Below, piece by piece: positions 20,074 to 31,812 of a stretch of DNA of 64,000 nt (positions are counted from its first letter, which is position 1; every line of letters begins with the position of its first letter). The translations under genes and the position numbers were made by a program. Location of the stretch: NCBI GenBank assembly GCA_002786065.1, contig NHNY01000003.1, positions 248,001 to 312,000 on the forward strand, written 5' to 3'. The DNA comes from Microcyclospora pomicola. Lineage: Eukaryota > Ascomycota > Dothideomycetes > Capnodiales. The notes below the pieces were generated by a model. It was not told the origin of the DNA. It saw nothing but the letters and a program-made list of their open reading frames with translations, and made no database searches.

Positions 20074-22616
20074 GTTTGATTCGGAAAGGTGTAATGCTCA
20101 ATCTGTTAATGATTCTTGCGTTGTTCCTTCAGACGATCGCACAGGATTTGTCGACAAGTTGGAAGTCTTGAACTTCTCGCTCCATTGACATAGAGATTCT
20201 TTCCCCCAAAAAAACACGCAGAAAAGATTCGGTGTTGACTTGCTCACGTTATCGTGTACAAGAACTTCTTTTATCGTTCTCACATCAAGTAGAACCTTGC
20301 TAGCGTCCAGGTCGGCTTTTGAGTCGGGCCGACCTCTATAGCGAACATGGACCTGGAAGGGAAGATTCCAACCTCACTGCAAAAGACATGCAGAGGGAGA
20401 GGAGAGTAAGGGATAGCGGGGGTGGAACAGAGAACATCATCTCGATTCAAAGTGCCATGCTGTAAGATGCTACAGATATCCAAGCATGCTCCGTTAAGGT
20501 CGTAAATCGTCATTTTTCGTGGACGGTATCTAATCTCCAGCCCTCCGTCTCGCCAAATGGCATTGCTGCAGCTTCAACTTGGTGATACCACCCACTCACA
20601 GCGTTCATCAGCACGAGTCTCGCATCCTTTGATCAGAAGTCTTGCTTCAGACCGATCTCACCACCCTATCTTCCGATGCGACAGCCGCCCGTCCTCTCTT
20701 CTTCTCTCCACATCAAACAAAGATCCAATCGCCAGCAGCATGGTGTTCTGAGATCACCTCCTCCCAAACAGGCCTTTCACCGTCTCCGTAACGCTCCATC
20801 CACGAAACAGCCACTGGTTGCTATGTCGTCCGCATTCTGAGAATGTGCCTGTGCTGTGCCGCTTGGTAAGTTGTTGCCGTCGGTGCTTCGAGCTTGCGGG
20901 TCGTCTTTGGTAAAGTCTGCGTACGTCGTGGACGTGCCGGATCTGAAGGAGTCGATACGTCGCCTGTGCTCTATTCGTGAGAGAGAGTGGGAGCGCGTCA
21001 GACAGAGGGAGGGCATCTCGAATGTGGTCAAGCCCAGATTATGCTCGAAGCACTGGCAATGGAAGACCTGGTGTTCGGGGGTTGGAAAGTTCCTTGGCGA
21101 AGATCGAATATGGAGATTGAAGACGATATGAGTTTAGTGTTTACCCTCGTTCTTGTCCTCGTTGTAGTAAGACCAACAATTCCGAAGAGCCAATGGATCC
21201 CCCGTTATTACACGTAAGAGTCCACTGTCGACATGAAGAATATACCGTCATGAAACAAATGTACTTGGACCTTCTTATATGCTTGCTCGTTCTCCAGTGT
21301 CGAATCCTTCTCCGTCTCGGCGGCGGGATGTAGGATCGCGTACCTGAACGTTACTCGGTGAACCACGGTCCTGTCCTGGCCCATCATTTGTCGAGTCATC
21401 TCCTACTCCCGGCCTCATGACTGTGATCTTGGGGTCACGTCACCGCAAGCCGCCAAGCGCGAGCCGATTTCCCGCAGTAAGCTACGATGCTAGAGCTCGA
21501 CTCGTTGGCTCCTTGTGCTGCTGCTTTCACGATGCTACGCTTGGTGTGTCTCTGGTAATTGCTGTGTCAAGAAGAAGCCGCGCATCCATTTCCCTATTCA
21601 TTTCGCCAAAAGCCTCTGATGATGCCCCTGTCGTGGACTCATGAAGCGCGCATGGCGAGCCGCCACGGCACAGCGGAGTAAGTCGGGGCAACGAGAGATG
21701 AGACCATAGCGACGCTGTCGTCTGCCTCGTGCCAAAATGCCGCAATCGTGATCTATATCCTTGGCAATTCGGAAAGCAAGTGCCGCAGGGTCCTTGGTTG
21801 CAGATGCGTGATGGTAGTCGGGCAGAAGAGAAATCTTGGCGTGCCTGGCTTTGTACATAGGGCTGCCGGGGTCGCCGAATCGTGTGGCGGTCCAATATGT
21901 TATTGATCTGATGAGTACTGAGCTTCATTCGAAGTATCGACGTCTGGATGCAATGCACTGTAGTCCAGCTGACATCTCCCGCCAGAGAGATGCAGTGGCC
22001 AAGTGTGTCCACTGGTACAGTGGTTCTATCATTATTGCGGGACGTACTTGCGGCTTCTTTCACCTCCAATACATAGAGCTAGAGCTAATGGTTCAACCTG
22101 TCTGCATTAGCGTGTTTTCATCTCATCTTCGTCCTTCAGACCTTATGCATTGTTTAGTTCTACCCTGAAATCCTTGACTGTCAAAGATTGTACAGCCTAC
22201 ACCATGTTGCCCATAGGAAGTTGCACGATCTCCGTGGTCACTTTTCCCTAGCTAGGGGCGCATCAGCGTCCAGCGTCACGATCCACAGTAGCTTACTTTG
22301 ACGGCAAATCGGCATGGCGCGTCGAGCAGGTTTAAGCCAAACCACACTTTACGTTCTTGTTCTGCCGATGATATGTGTAGCATGGATGGCAACGACCGGG
22401 TCTGAAACGGCGAGGACTGATGCTCTGGAAGAGTGACCGCAGCAGGCGGGCAAACTGCAACGATGAAGCTCAGGTACGACGGCAAGGCGCAGCTCACAGC
22501 CTTGCCCTGGAGCTCGCAAGACTCCCTCTCTTCTCTGGCCACCACCATCATCGAGGTCTTGCTCGCGAAGACGTGCGGACACGCTATCAATAAGTGTTAC
22601 AGCACTTCTATACAAC
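20074..22616. other. Intergenic region, no firm gene
   Basis: 2.5 kb gap. A minus-strand frame near 20777-21031 has a protein-like middle, and another frame nearby ends NQWLFRGWSVTETVKGL, but I could not join them into a supported model. The minus-strand frame 21527-22069 lacks any domain. No transposon ends were found. Confidence 0.4.
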
Positions 22617-23093
22617 ATGCGTCTCCTCAATGTCGACGTCTTGGGCTTTGCTGAGTTTCCGGATGATGAGAAACCAAGGTACATAGCTGCGTCGCATCGG
22701 TGGCTACCAGAAGGTGAAACGACGTTCCAAGCCGTTCGAGATCTTCGCAATATCAAGAGTAAAGGTCACCAGAAAGTTGAGGCATTCGCGAGATACATTC
22801 GTGAAAACGTGCCTTCCATCAAATGGCTTTGGCTGGATTCATGCTGCATCAACACGAATGGCAGGGAAGACTTTGTGCGGATGTTGTTAGAAGCAGGAGC
22901 AGATGTCAACGCTCGGATTCCAGGAGAAAGATTTGGCAATGCATTCGAAGCAGCTAAGTATCGGGGCCACAAGGACGTAGTTCGAACGCTGGTGCAGGCG
23001 GGCGCGCAGGATACGCTCACGGGAAGAAGGATTTGTTTGGACAGCCAGCTTCACCTAGCACATCTTCCAGGGCTATTTGAACTTCCCGCTTGA
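22617..23093 (+). CDS. Short HET-domain/ankyrin reading frame, probably a remnant
   Basis: Open frame of 158 residues from ATG 22617. Residues 1-80 match the N-terminal part of fungal HET (heterokaryon incompatibility) proteins: MRLLNVDVLGFAEF, then YIAASHRW, KVEAFARYIRENVPSIKWLW and DSCCIN. Directly after this come about two ankyrin repeats (VRMLLEAGADVNAR, then GHKDVVRTLVQAGAQD). Full-length HET proteins with repeat tails are several times longer, so this copy is strongly shortened and is best read as a relic, though it is open throughout. HET proteins mediate non-self recognition between fungal colonies. It stands alone between RSR1 and a gene-free gap. Confidence 0.6.
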   Translation: MRLLNVDVLGFAEFPDDEKPRYIAASHRWLPEGETTFQAVRDLRNIKSKGHQKVEAFARYIRENVPSIKWLWLDSCCINTNGREDFVRMLLEAGADVNARIPGERFGNAFEAAKYRGHKDVVRTLVQAGAQDTLTGRRICLDSQLHLAHLPGLFELPA

Positions 23094-23286
23094 AGGAAGG
23101 AGATACCGATTGAAGCGCATGTGGAAGGGATGAGAGGCGAGTCGACAAATGCCACACTGATGTGACGCTTGGGTAGCTCGCGAGAGGTTGAACACCGAGA
23201 GATTTTGCGCACAAGACTGCCGCTTCGTATCGTATGGGGAACGTCATGAATGCTTGGGTGAGATCGTCTAGAGAACAGCTCAGTCA

Positions 23287-24173
23287 TCATAAGATCGTAC
23301 ACCGCGAGCCACCATCCTCGTCTCGCCGCCGTCTCCGCCGTTCCTCCCGGTCCTCCTTGCGGTCTTTGGGCCGCTTCGTGTTGGGCTGCAGGCGGCCCCT
23401 CTCGATCTCCTTGCGGATGATCTGCCGGCAGACGTCGATGAAGACCTCGGAGACGTTGGCGTCCCGCCGCGCACTGGTCTCGTAGTACGGCATGTCGCCC
23501 CAGGACTGCGAGAGCTGGAACGCGCGGGAGCGCGAGACGCGTCGGTCCTCTTCGAGATCGGACTTGTTGCCGACCAGGACCATGGGGAAGTGGACGTCGT
23601 CGTTGTTCATCTTGATGATGTCGTCGCGGAGCTCCATCAGGTCGCGGAGCGAGGACGTGGAGGTGATGCTGAAGACCAGCAGGAAGCCGTCCCCTTGGCG
23701 TAAGTAGAAGTCTCTGTTTGGTTGTGGTTAGATGGGTGAGGGGCGTCCGGGTGATTTGGGGTTGAAGGTACCTCATGCCAGCTACGCACTGTTAGTTTGA
23801 GTCCCCAGTATCAATGACATAGGTGAACGTACTGAACTGCTCTGTCCCTGCGGTGTCCATGATCTCCAGCATCACCTGTCTGCCCTGCGCGAATGATCAG
23901 CTCTGGTCATTGAGCTTGACCTTAGCCAGAGGAGTGTTGCCGTACATCGACATCTATGTGCTTCCGATACGAGTCCTCAATGGTCGGGTCATACCGCTCC
24001 ACGAATATGCCTTGGACGAATTGTGCTACGAGTTGATTAGTGGAGATCCGTGATTGAGGGCGTTCCTTCGATCGCGTACTGGTCAAACAGCTTTTGCCGA
24101 CTCCACCCGAGCCGAGCACCACGATTCGGTAATCCTTGTTGACTCTTGCTTGTTCTCTTTCCCGCCGCGACAT
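23287..24173 (-). CDS. RSR1: Ras-like GTPase RSR1/BUD1
   Basis: Five exons: 24173-24080, 24025-23946, 23884-23833, 23781-23772 (a 10-nt microexon) and 23713-23287, giving 220 residues with consistent phases. G-boxes are all present: GSGGVGKS (P-loop, residues 21-28), the effector region [26 protein letters not shown] and ETSA. The tail is strongly basic ([13 protein letters not shown]) and ends in the CaaX box CTIL, whose final Leu favours geranylgeranylation, so the protein should be membrane-bound. The family directs polarity and bud or branch site choice through Cdc24/Bem1. Without the microexon, the block T-G-M-R between switch II and DFYLRQG would be lost. An N-terminal extension of ~13 residues ([13 protein letters not shown]) precedes the usual YRIVVLG. 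Confidence 0.92.
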
Positions 24174-25981
24174 GGCATAACACGATTGATCCCCGGGACA
24201 GACGCCCGCATCCAGTGGGCTCGACGTGAATCAGGTATGACTTGACTCGCGAGACAGGAAGGACAGGGTATTAATGATCAGTCCAGTGAGGGTGGCGAGG
24301 TTAGTGAAGGTGAGATCTTGGTGGTGAATTCCCCGTGGTCGTGCAGTCTCGTGTCCGCGGCTGATGTGGCGGCTGTCATAACACGCACCAGATGTAATAA
24401 AATATCGGTCGTGCTAATGTGGCGAATGGGATTTGAGATTCTGGCGATGCGCAGAATGATAGGCCACACCAGCAAAGCCCGTAGATATCCACGCCGCAAG
24501 GTCAAGGAAAAGAATTGAGACGAGCAGTGATCGTGCAGGTCGGGGCGTCTGGACCAATGTTGAGGGTCGTAGCTCGGTGACGGGCGCCGTCGTGACCGGC
24601 TTGGTGGTAGCGGCCTGCGAGCATTGTTGTAGCGTGGTGGAGAATCGATGCGTCGGTGGTGAGAGCAGGATGCAGATTGGCGCGCCGCACCTTGACCAGC
24701 CTAGGTAGGTTTCTTCGCTCGCTCGCCATAGAGCTACACCGAACAACAACCTTTTCGGTCTGCTGCTCGGGGGCAGTAGAATCGGCCCTGTCAGCGCTGC
24801 GATTTGACATCTCAATGCAGCCATGTTCAGCCCTGAGCGCGCATTGGTTGGATTCCACGAAAAAAACCGCGCGCAGCCGACTCTGCCCGCCAAGCTAGCA
24901 AGTGGGAACGGGCTGCAATTCGTCGCGGCTGCTACATCCATGTGCCGAGCATGCATCGACACTGGTTGAGAAGCAGATATATTCCGCCAGTCACATCTTT
25001 CCGCGCCCATGAGGATCCCTTCGAATGCACGCCAGTCGCTGTTGGTCACGACGGCGGCGGCCGCGGTAAAACCATTCCCCACCTCCCTCAACTCGTTCGA
25101 ATCGTCGGGATCAGCCTAGGGAGACCGTGGCACCCAAGAACCGCGGTGACGGAGCACTTTATATGTGCCACATGACGACGATGAGACTGGGGAATCATCC
25201 GAGGAACGCCATCCCTTGTAGAGATGAGGCGTGGACTTGCCGGACTTCTCAGCCACGACATCATTCACGAGGAAATATACCGCAGGACGAAATGGCACTG
25301 CATCCCATGACGCAGCGGCGCATTGCTGTGCAGAAATGTGAAGTACCATACAGGTGCGAGGCTTGTTGCTTCCAGTACATTCTTGGGCTTCAATCTCGTT
25401 GATGTAGAGCATGTTCTTTGTAGTCTTTGTGTTGATACAATATCACTCAAAGCCGAAGCTGACATGTGCGGTTGTATGGCGAATACCACGTCAAAATGTC
25501 AAGTGCGATATATGTACGGGCTCGAGGCCCAGGGAGGGTCGATCTGATCAACTTCTAATTCCCTTGTATGTGTACTTCGCAGACGATCCGTGGTGATCTC
25601 ACACTGATCCATTGAGACCTCTTCAATGGCAGCTTTTGATGGGTCAAGTAGGTTCCAGCAATGAGCATCTGTATGCATAATAGAAAGGTACATCATCGCA
25701 CTTGTAAGTCTATTGTTCGTTCCGAGCATGCCTCGGTCGAATCGCCCAATATTGCAGCACTTCATCTGCATGGGATGAAGTCACAGAAGCGCCTTGAAGC
25801 CTTTATCCTGCTGCGGCGTGAGGGTCGCTCACGCAAAATGCCAGTGACCATGGTGTAACGTGACATGTGGTGTTGAATTGGGACTAGCGCGCGGGCTTCA
25901 TACCACACGTCTAGCTAACTACTACGCGACATTGAATTGTTAAGTGGATGTGATCAAGGCTCCTGGGCGGCAGACTCCAAG
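24174..25981. other. Intergenic region between divergent RSR1 and EMC1
   Basis: 1.8 kb that must hold both promoters. The long minus-strand frame 24414-25091 overlaps other open frames and shows no domain. The minus-strand frame 25116-25412 reads somewhat protein-like (GKSTPHLYKGWRSSDDSP) but has no start or splice partner I can support. Confidence 0.45.
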
Positions 25982-28803
25982 ATGTATCTACCGCTCTTTT
26001 CAGCGGTACTGCTACTGCTCACTCAGCAAAGCTTCGCCGTGTTCTTGGACGAAGCCTGGAGTGTCGACTACCACTTCGCCCTGCTAGGCCAGCCCCAAGA
26101 GCAGACCACACTCTTTCACCAGCCCAATCCACAGTCAAAAGCCTCACTGGCATACACTCTCTCGGCTCAAGGTGTGCTAGGAGCAGTTCATCCCAAAGAC
26201 GGAACTCTCGTGTGGAGACAACAGATCGCACCTCACCCCAGTACTGCAAACAACAGCTTTCTGCGAACGAGCGAAGGTCAAGATGTTTTGATATCCGGTT
26301 TTGGCAGTCAGGTCGCTGCGTGGAGTGCGGCTGATGGTAGACAAGCTTGGAGTGTAGATGTCGCTGGATCTCTGAAGGATGTCGAGATCCTCGAGCTTGG
26401 CGTTGATGGTACATCTGCTGATGCGAAAGATGCTCTCGTTCTGGTAGACGCAGAGCACGCCATGGTCCAGCGTCTCGATGGTGCAACCGGTGCTGTAAAG
26501 TGGGAATACAAACTGGACAGCACCGATGTGGCGTATCAAGTGTCTGCATCTGCAACTGAGGTCTTCGCAATCGTGCTGCATAAGACGTTACTGGGCTACA
26601 TCAAAATCAAAGTCGTGACATTGGACCCCATGACAGGACGCAAGACAGACGAGCACGTGCTGTCATCCGAGAACGAGCTGGCAACTGCAGAGACAATCGT
26701 ATCAGTGGGCGCAAACTCTGCATCGCCTATAATTGCTTGGACGGATGCAGCGCATTCCGTGCTAAAGGTCAACATGATAGGTACCAAAAGCGTATCAAGC
26801 TTCACCATTGACGACCCAACCGTCAGCTATGTGAGACTACATGCTCCATATCACTTCAACTCGCGGTCTCACTTTCTCGTACACTACGAATCTCCAACAT
26901 CACATTGGGCTGACGTTTACCACGTGGACATCAAGAACAACAAGATCGAGAAAGCGTACAGCTTGCCCAAGCTTGTAGGTAAAGGTGCTTTCTCCACCAG
27001 CACTTCGGACGCGAATGTGTACTTCACAAGGATTACTTCCGACGAGGTATCAACAGTCTCTTCTGTTTCGCATGGTGTGCTTGGTAAATGGCCAGTGCAG
27101 TCATTTGGTGTGACGGCTGGCACAAACGAAGTCGTCCATCCCGTTCATGCTGTCTCCGAAGTCTCTGTCAAAGGCGACTTGGTGTCCGCTGTACGGACTG
27201 CTGTGTTACTCTCTACAGGTGACTGGGTGCTACTCCGCGATGGGACCGCAGTATGGCGAAGGCCTGAGGTATTGGCCCATACCGTTTCGGCCGCATTCGC
27301 TACATCAGCAGAAGTTCAAACACTTGTCAAGCAGCTCGAGGTAGAGTCGCACAGCAACCCAGTATCTGCCTACGTCCATCGCGTGACTCGACACATCAAG
27401 GACCTCCAAGAACTACCAGCCTTGATCACTTCGCTTCCTCAAAAGCTCGTTACCGGCTTCCTTGGCACTACTGATGGCGACTCATCCAGCGATGCTTTCG
27501 GGTTCCATAAGATTGTTGTATGTGCGACAAGCAATGGCAGACTTCTTGCCATGGATGCCGCAAGTACCTCTCAAATGCTGTGGACCGAGCAGGTAGTCGA
27601 CCTGGCGCGAGGTCAATCATGGGCACCCGTGGTGAAAGCTGCTGGTGCGGGGATAATCTCGCTCGTGCATGACGATCAGACGCTTTTCTACAATGCCACC
27701 ACTGGCGCAGTACTTCCGTTCCAATCGTCTGGTCATGTTGACTTGGCATCCTCACCACATGCGGTGCAATATAGTCTTATGAACGGCGCTCTCGAGGCTA
27801 AGATAGGCTCCAGCACCGTGTGGCATTTCGCGCCCGCAGAAAATCAGCGGATCATCGGACTAGTTCCAAGACCAGTCAACGACCCGGTAGCATCCATTGG
27901 CAAAGTCCTTGGGGACCGCAGGGTCCTTTACAAGTATCTTAGCCCTAATGTTGCGCTCCTCGCAACTGCTCACGACGCGACGAAAACCGCAACATTTTAC
28001 GTCCTGGATACAGTATCCGGCGCCATCCTGCACTCAACTTCACACAAGGAGGTTGATCTAAGTGCCCCAATTGCTTCGGTCATGTCCGAGAATTGGTTCG
28101 CGTACTCGTTTACAGCCGACTCTTCGGAGACTGCACCTAAGGGTCAGCAACTGATCGTCGGCGAGCTGTTTGAGTCACTGGTCCCCAACGATCGAGGACT
28201 TTTGAACGCAGCTTCTAACTTCTCCAGCCTGGACAGTAGTTCGCATCCATACACGCTCATGCGAACATATCAGATTCCGGAGTCAATCTCCAAGCTGACT
28301 GTGACACGAACCCAGCAAGGAATCACATCACGCCAAATATTGGCTGTGCTACAGGACTCCAACGCCATTGTGGGTATTCCCTATGGTGTGCTTGATCCTC
28401 GCAGACCAGTGAACCGCGACCCCACGAAAGACGAACTCGCCGAGGGTTTGACAAGGTACAACCCGGTGGTCGAGTTTGATCCGAAATGGTTCCTCAGTCA
28501 CCAACGCGAGGTGCTCGGCGTGAGCAATGTCATCACAAGCCCGGCTTTGATCGAGAGCACCAGCTTGGTCTTTGCTTATGGACTTGACGTCTTCGGGACA
28601 CGACTAAGTCCCAGTTTCAGCTTCGACATCCTCGGCAAGGACTTTAACAAATTCCAAATGCTGGCCACGGTTGCCGCGTTGGCTGTGGCCACTTTTCTGG
28701 TCGCTCCTTTGGTAGGTACCCATTCAGAGCGCTGCGAACGATCATTGCTGACTATCTGTAGGTGGCCCGAAAGCAAGTGGATACACGTTGGCAGTTCACA
28801 TAG
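25982..28803 (+). CDS. EMC1: ER membrane protein complex subunit 1
   Basis: Two exons, 25982-28711 and 28762-28803, giving 923 residues; the 50-nt intron (GTAGGT...TGTAG) leaves a last exon of 13 codons (VARKQVDTRWQFT). A signal peptide (MYLPLFSAVLLLLTQQSFAV) leads into a large lumenal beta-propeller-like part with PQQ-type strands (GVLGAVHPKDGTLVWRQ, TGAVKWEYK). Near the C-terminus lie the family motifs GVLDPRRPV and LVFAYGLDVFGTRLSPS, then one transmembrane helix (LATVAALAVATFLVAPL). EMC inserts and folds multi-pass membrane proteins in the ER. Length is normal for fungal EMC1. The start was chosen at the ATG that opens the signal peptide. Confidence 0.95.
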
Positions 28804-29508
28804 ATTTCTGTATAGATTAAAGACGTATTCGCTCAAAAAGAAGAGCGCATGTGCTGCAAAGATCCCGGTTCCTGTCCATACTTCGCGGTGACATTATTGC
28901 ATGAGTATCGCGGTCTTCAGAACAAGATCTAGCTCTATGACTGGACTTCCAGGTCAACATCACACATGCAAGTTCGAAGTTGCCAGCCGAATATCGCTAC
29001 ATGCAGGACATAATCGTACGGCAACTTCACGGGCATAACGCTTAACAGCGCACAGCTCCGTCGATCACCAGCCCGAGCAAGCCAGATTACGAATCCCAGG
29101 CGTCTCAGGCTAAACCACTCTTGACCTTTGTGGTATAGCGTCGGTGGCATTGGCTTTCGATCCTCCAGCATAGATTGCACACTTCGCCAACACTGCTCTA
29201 ATATCATGATGTTGAGGTGATCATGAGCCGGCGAATGTGCCTAGTGGTGGTACTTGGAGCTGTTCGAGTTCTGGAGGTATGCTTTTCGCCGCTTGTCGTG
29301 ATGTCATGTCCGGTTGTAAAGTCCGATGCAGCTTCAAAGCATTGGATGCATGAGTAAGGTGTGTAACAAGTGATACCTGAAGTATAGAATCCCGTTTCCA
29401 CGAAAGTTGTAGATGCACAGATCATCAGTCTTCAGTTAAGCACAGAACTCGTTTGCGGATTGCCATCTACTTCACTCAGCTCGATTCAAAGCGTCCATTA
29501 CCATCAAC
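28804..29508. other. Intergenic region
   Basis: 0.7 kb between EMC1 and the SDR gene. No frame or structure stands out. The SDR promoter should be in its right half. Confidence 0.5.
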
Positions 29509-30352
29509 ATGACAGACCAGGTCAAGCACCTCAGCAAGCTGGCTGGAGCCAGAGTCTTGGTCATTGGAGGCTCTTCGGGTAAGAGCATGATCTTTCATCT
29601 GTAGATTGACCAGCCTCACTGACAGCCATGTAGGCATCGGATTCGGCGTCGCAGAATCCCTGGTCGAGCATGGTGCCACAGTTACCATCTCTTCGTCCAA
29701 CACTACTCGTGTGCAATCGACCATCGAAGCACTGAAGAAAGCCTACCCATCCGCCGCCGCACGCATCCACGGCTACGCCTGCAATCTCGCCGACGCGGCC
29801 AACGCAGAGGAGAACATCAAGCAACTTCTCGAAAAGACCGGCAAGCTAGACCACATTGTGTACACGGCCGCCGACGCGCTCGCGATGCTGCCCATCCAAG
29901 ACCTGACGATGGAGAAGATGCACCAGGCCGGCCAGATGCGCTTCTTCTCGCCCTTGCTCGTGGCCAAACACGCCGTCCACCACCTCGAGCCCAGCCACCG
30001 CTCCAGCATCACGCTGACCAGCGGCGCCGTCGCCGAGCGGCCCATTCCCGGCTGGGCCCTGATCAACTCCTACGCCACCGGCCTGCAGGGCATGGCCCGC
30101 GGCCTGGCGCTCGACCTCAAGCCCCTCCGCGTCAACGTCGTGCAGCCCGGCTACGTCGACACCAACTTGTGGGCCAACAGCGGCTTCGACGAGGATACCA
30201 AGCAGTCGCACTTCCGCGAGGCGGAGAAGAAGTTGCCAACCGGCAAGGTCGCGCACCCGGATGACATTGCTGAGGCGTATCTGTACCTCATCAAGGATAC
30301 GAATGTCACCGGTACTGTCGTGAACACGAACGGCGGCTCGCTGTTGGTTTGA
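29509..30352 (+). CDS. Short-chain dehydrogenase/reductase, atypical active site
   Basis: Two exons, 29509-29578 and 29634-30352, giving 262 residues; the intron cuts inside the nucleotide-binding motif (GGSS-GIGFGVAE). The Rossmann start LAGARVLVIGGSSGIG and the TISSSNTTR loop suggest an NADP(H)-binding classical-like SDR. A Ser-rich strand (SSITLTSGAV) is followed by LINSYATGLQGMARGL; the catalytic Tyr is present, but the residue four places on is Leu, not the Lys of the usual YxxxK. The C-terminus VVNTNGGSLLV is typical. Related fungal SDRs with this altered motif occur, but their substrates are not known to me. The lost Lys makes an ordinary dehydrogenase reaction uncertain. Confidence 0.88.
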
Positions 30353-31812
30353 GGGCTGGGTGGGATTCAGACAGACATTGCACTTAGCTTTCGATGAGTA
30401 CAAGTAATTGATGATATGAAATTTGACTCTTTCATTGCGTGGATGGATCCATGTTTACAAGAATCCCGGCTATTCAAGCAGAGGTGTCCTTACTTATTGT
30501 CAGCACCAATTCCTGGTCAAAGTCAGGTCTACAGGATGCGGTCCATTGCGGTGCGGGGACTACAATAAACACCTTGGTGCCTCAGAGTGACAAGCTCGAG
30601 GTGAGAATACGTTGACCGTCACAGACGCAAGGCGGGCATCTCGACTTCGTTCTACCTTCACAAGAATTCCCTTGCGTCAAACCAACAAGGTCCCTTCTCC
30701 GCGGCAAACAACCAGCAAAGTCTTGTACGGTATGCAGGTCAAGTCGGTCACTTGAGAGGGATGCCGTGGTTTCACGCCGCACAGATCTCGATATGATCCG
30801 TCTCAGACAACTCTTGGCGCGAAACGTAGGTACACGACTATAAAGTACCAAATACATCGGGGTGGTACACTTGGAACCACAGCGGCTGAATACCGGTGTA
30901 CGCGTTGAATGAACCGGTGATATCATTGTGCAACGCAGCGACATCGAACTCTATTCTAAATGGAAACGAGCATTTCGAAAGAGACACTGGAGCAAAGCTC
31001 AGCCTGAGATTGATGGGGTATGATTCGCTGTGCGCTACCGCGATGAGCTGAAGTCAAATGCGGCGACCAACAGAAACCAACATAGCGCATGACACTGTCG
31101 CGGCGTCATTCAACCATGTTCGCAATGCGCAGATCCACCGTCTCATGTTTCCACGCGACTAGCCTGCCTCGTGCTTTCAACTTCACCTCATCCAGAAGTA
31201 CCGGTACAGTACCATCACGCAGGCCGTTGCTATCACATGGCCTCACGCGACCCTGGTATGGCCGTCTATCCGGTGCCGAGACATCGGCCAAGAATGCATG
31301 GCCGAATGATGAATCACATCGGCGACGTCACATGCAGGCTACGTCTGTTCCACACGGCTCTGCTTGGCTGTGGCGGCGCGAAGGATTGCTAGCCTTGCAG
31401 CCTGAGACAATCCATTTTCACCGCACCAACCCTACGACTTTGCTTTACTTTGTGCATTGTCGGAGTCGGGGAGCAGATCGAGTCCGGGTAGTGGCATTTG
31501 GCAGTCTCCGGGCTTGCTTTTGATGGTAAGCATCAAGCCCGCGCACAGTGTACTCATCGTGCGCCTGGAGGAGACATAACACCAAGGCGGGACAAGGTAG
31601 GGCATGACGGACGAGCTGGGGTAAGGGTCCGCCCATCAACACCCCGATTAGCCGTGCGGAGATGTGGAGGCGCGGATCATAGCTCCACTGGGCAAAGCAC
31701 ATGGCGTCGCACATGGACGTCAAAAGCTGAGCTGGTATTCCCTTCGCTTGCGCTTATCGTTGCTAGTCCTTTCCTCCTCTCCATTCCTCTTTCAACGACA
31801 TCTGTGACAACC
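30353..31812. other. Intergenic region upstream of the sugar transporter
   Basis: 1.46 kb without a believable gene. The last ~80 bases are pyrimidine-rich and run into the transporter ATG, as is common for fungal leaders. Frames at 30582-30944 and 31089-31523 have no family features. Confidence 0.5.

Noticed and set aside
20777-21031. Possible small spliced minus-strand gene ending in WSVTETVKGL
   Set aside because: I could not find a splice path with agreeing phase and an ATG.
21527-22069. 180-residue minus-strand frame
   Set aside because: Random-looking composition and no splice partner or motif.
24414-25091. 225-residue minus-strand frame upstream of RSR1
   Set aside because: Several frames are open here at once and none has family features; it looks like chance in the divergent promoter.
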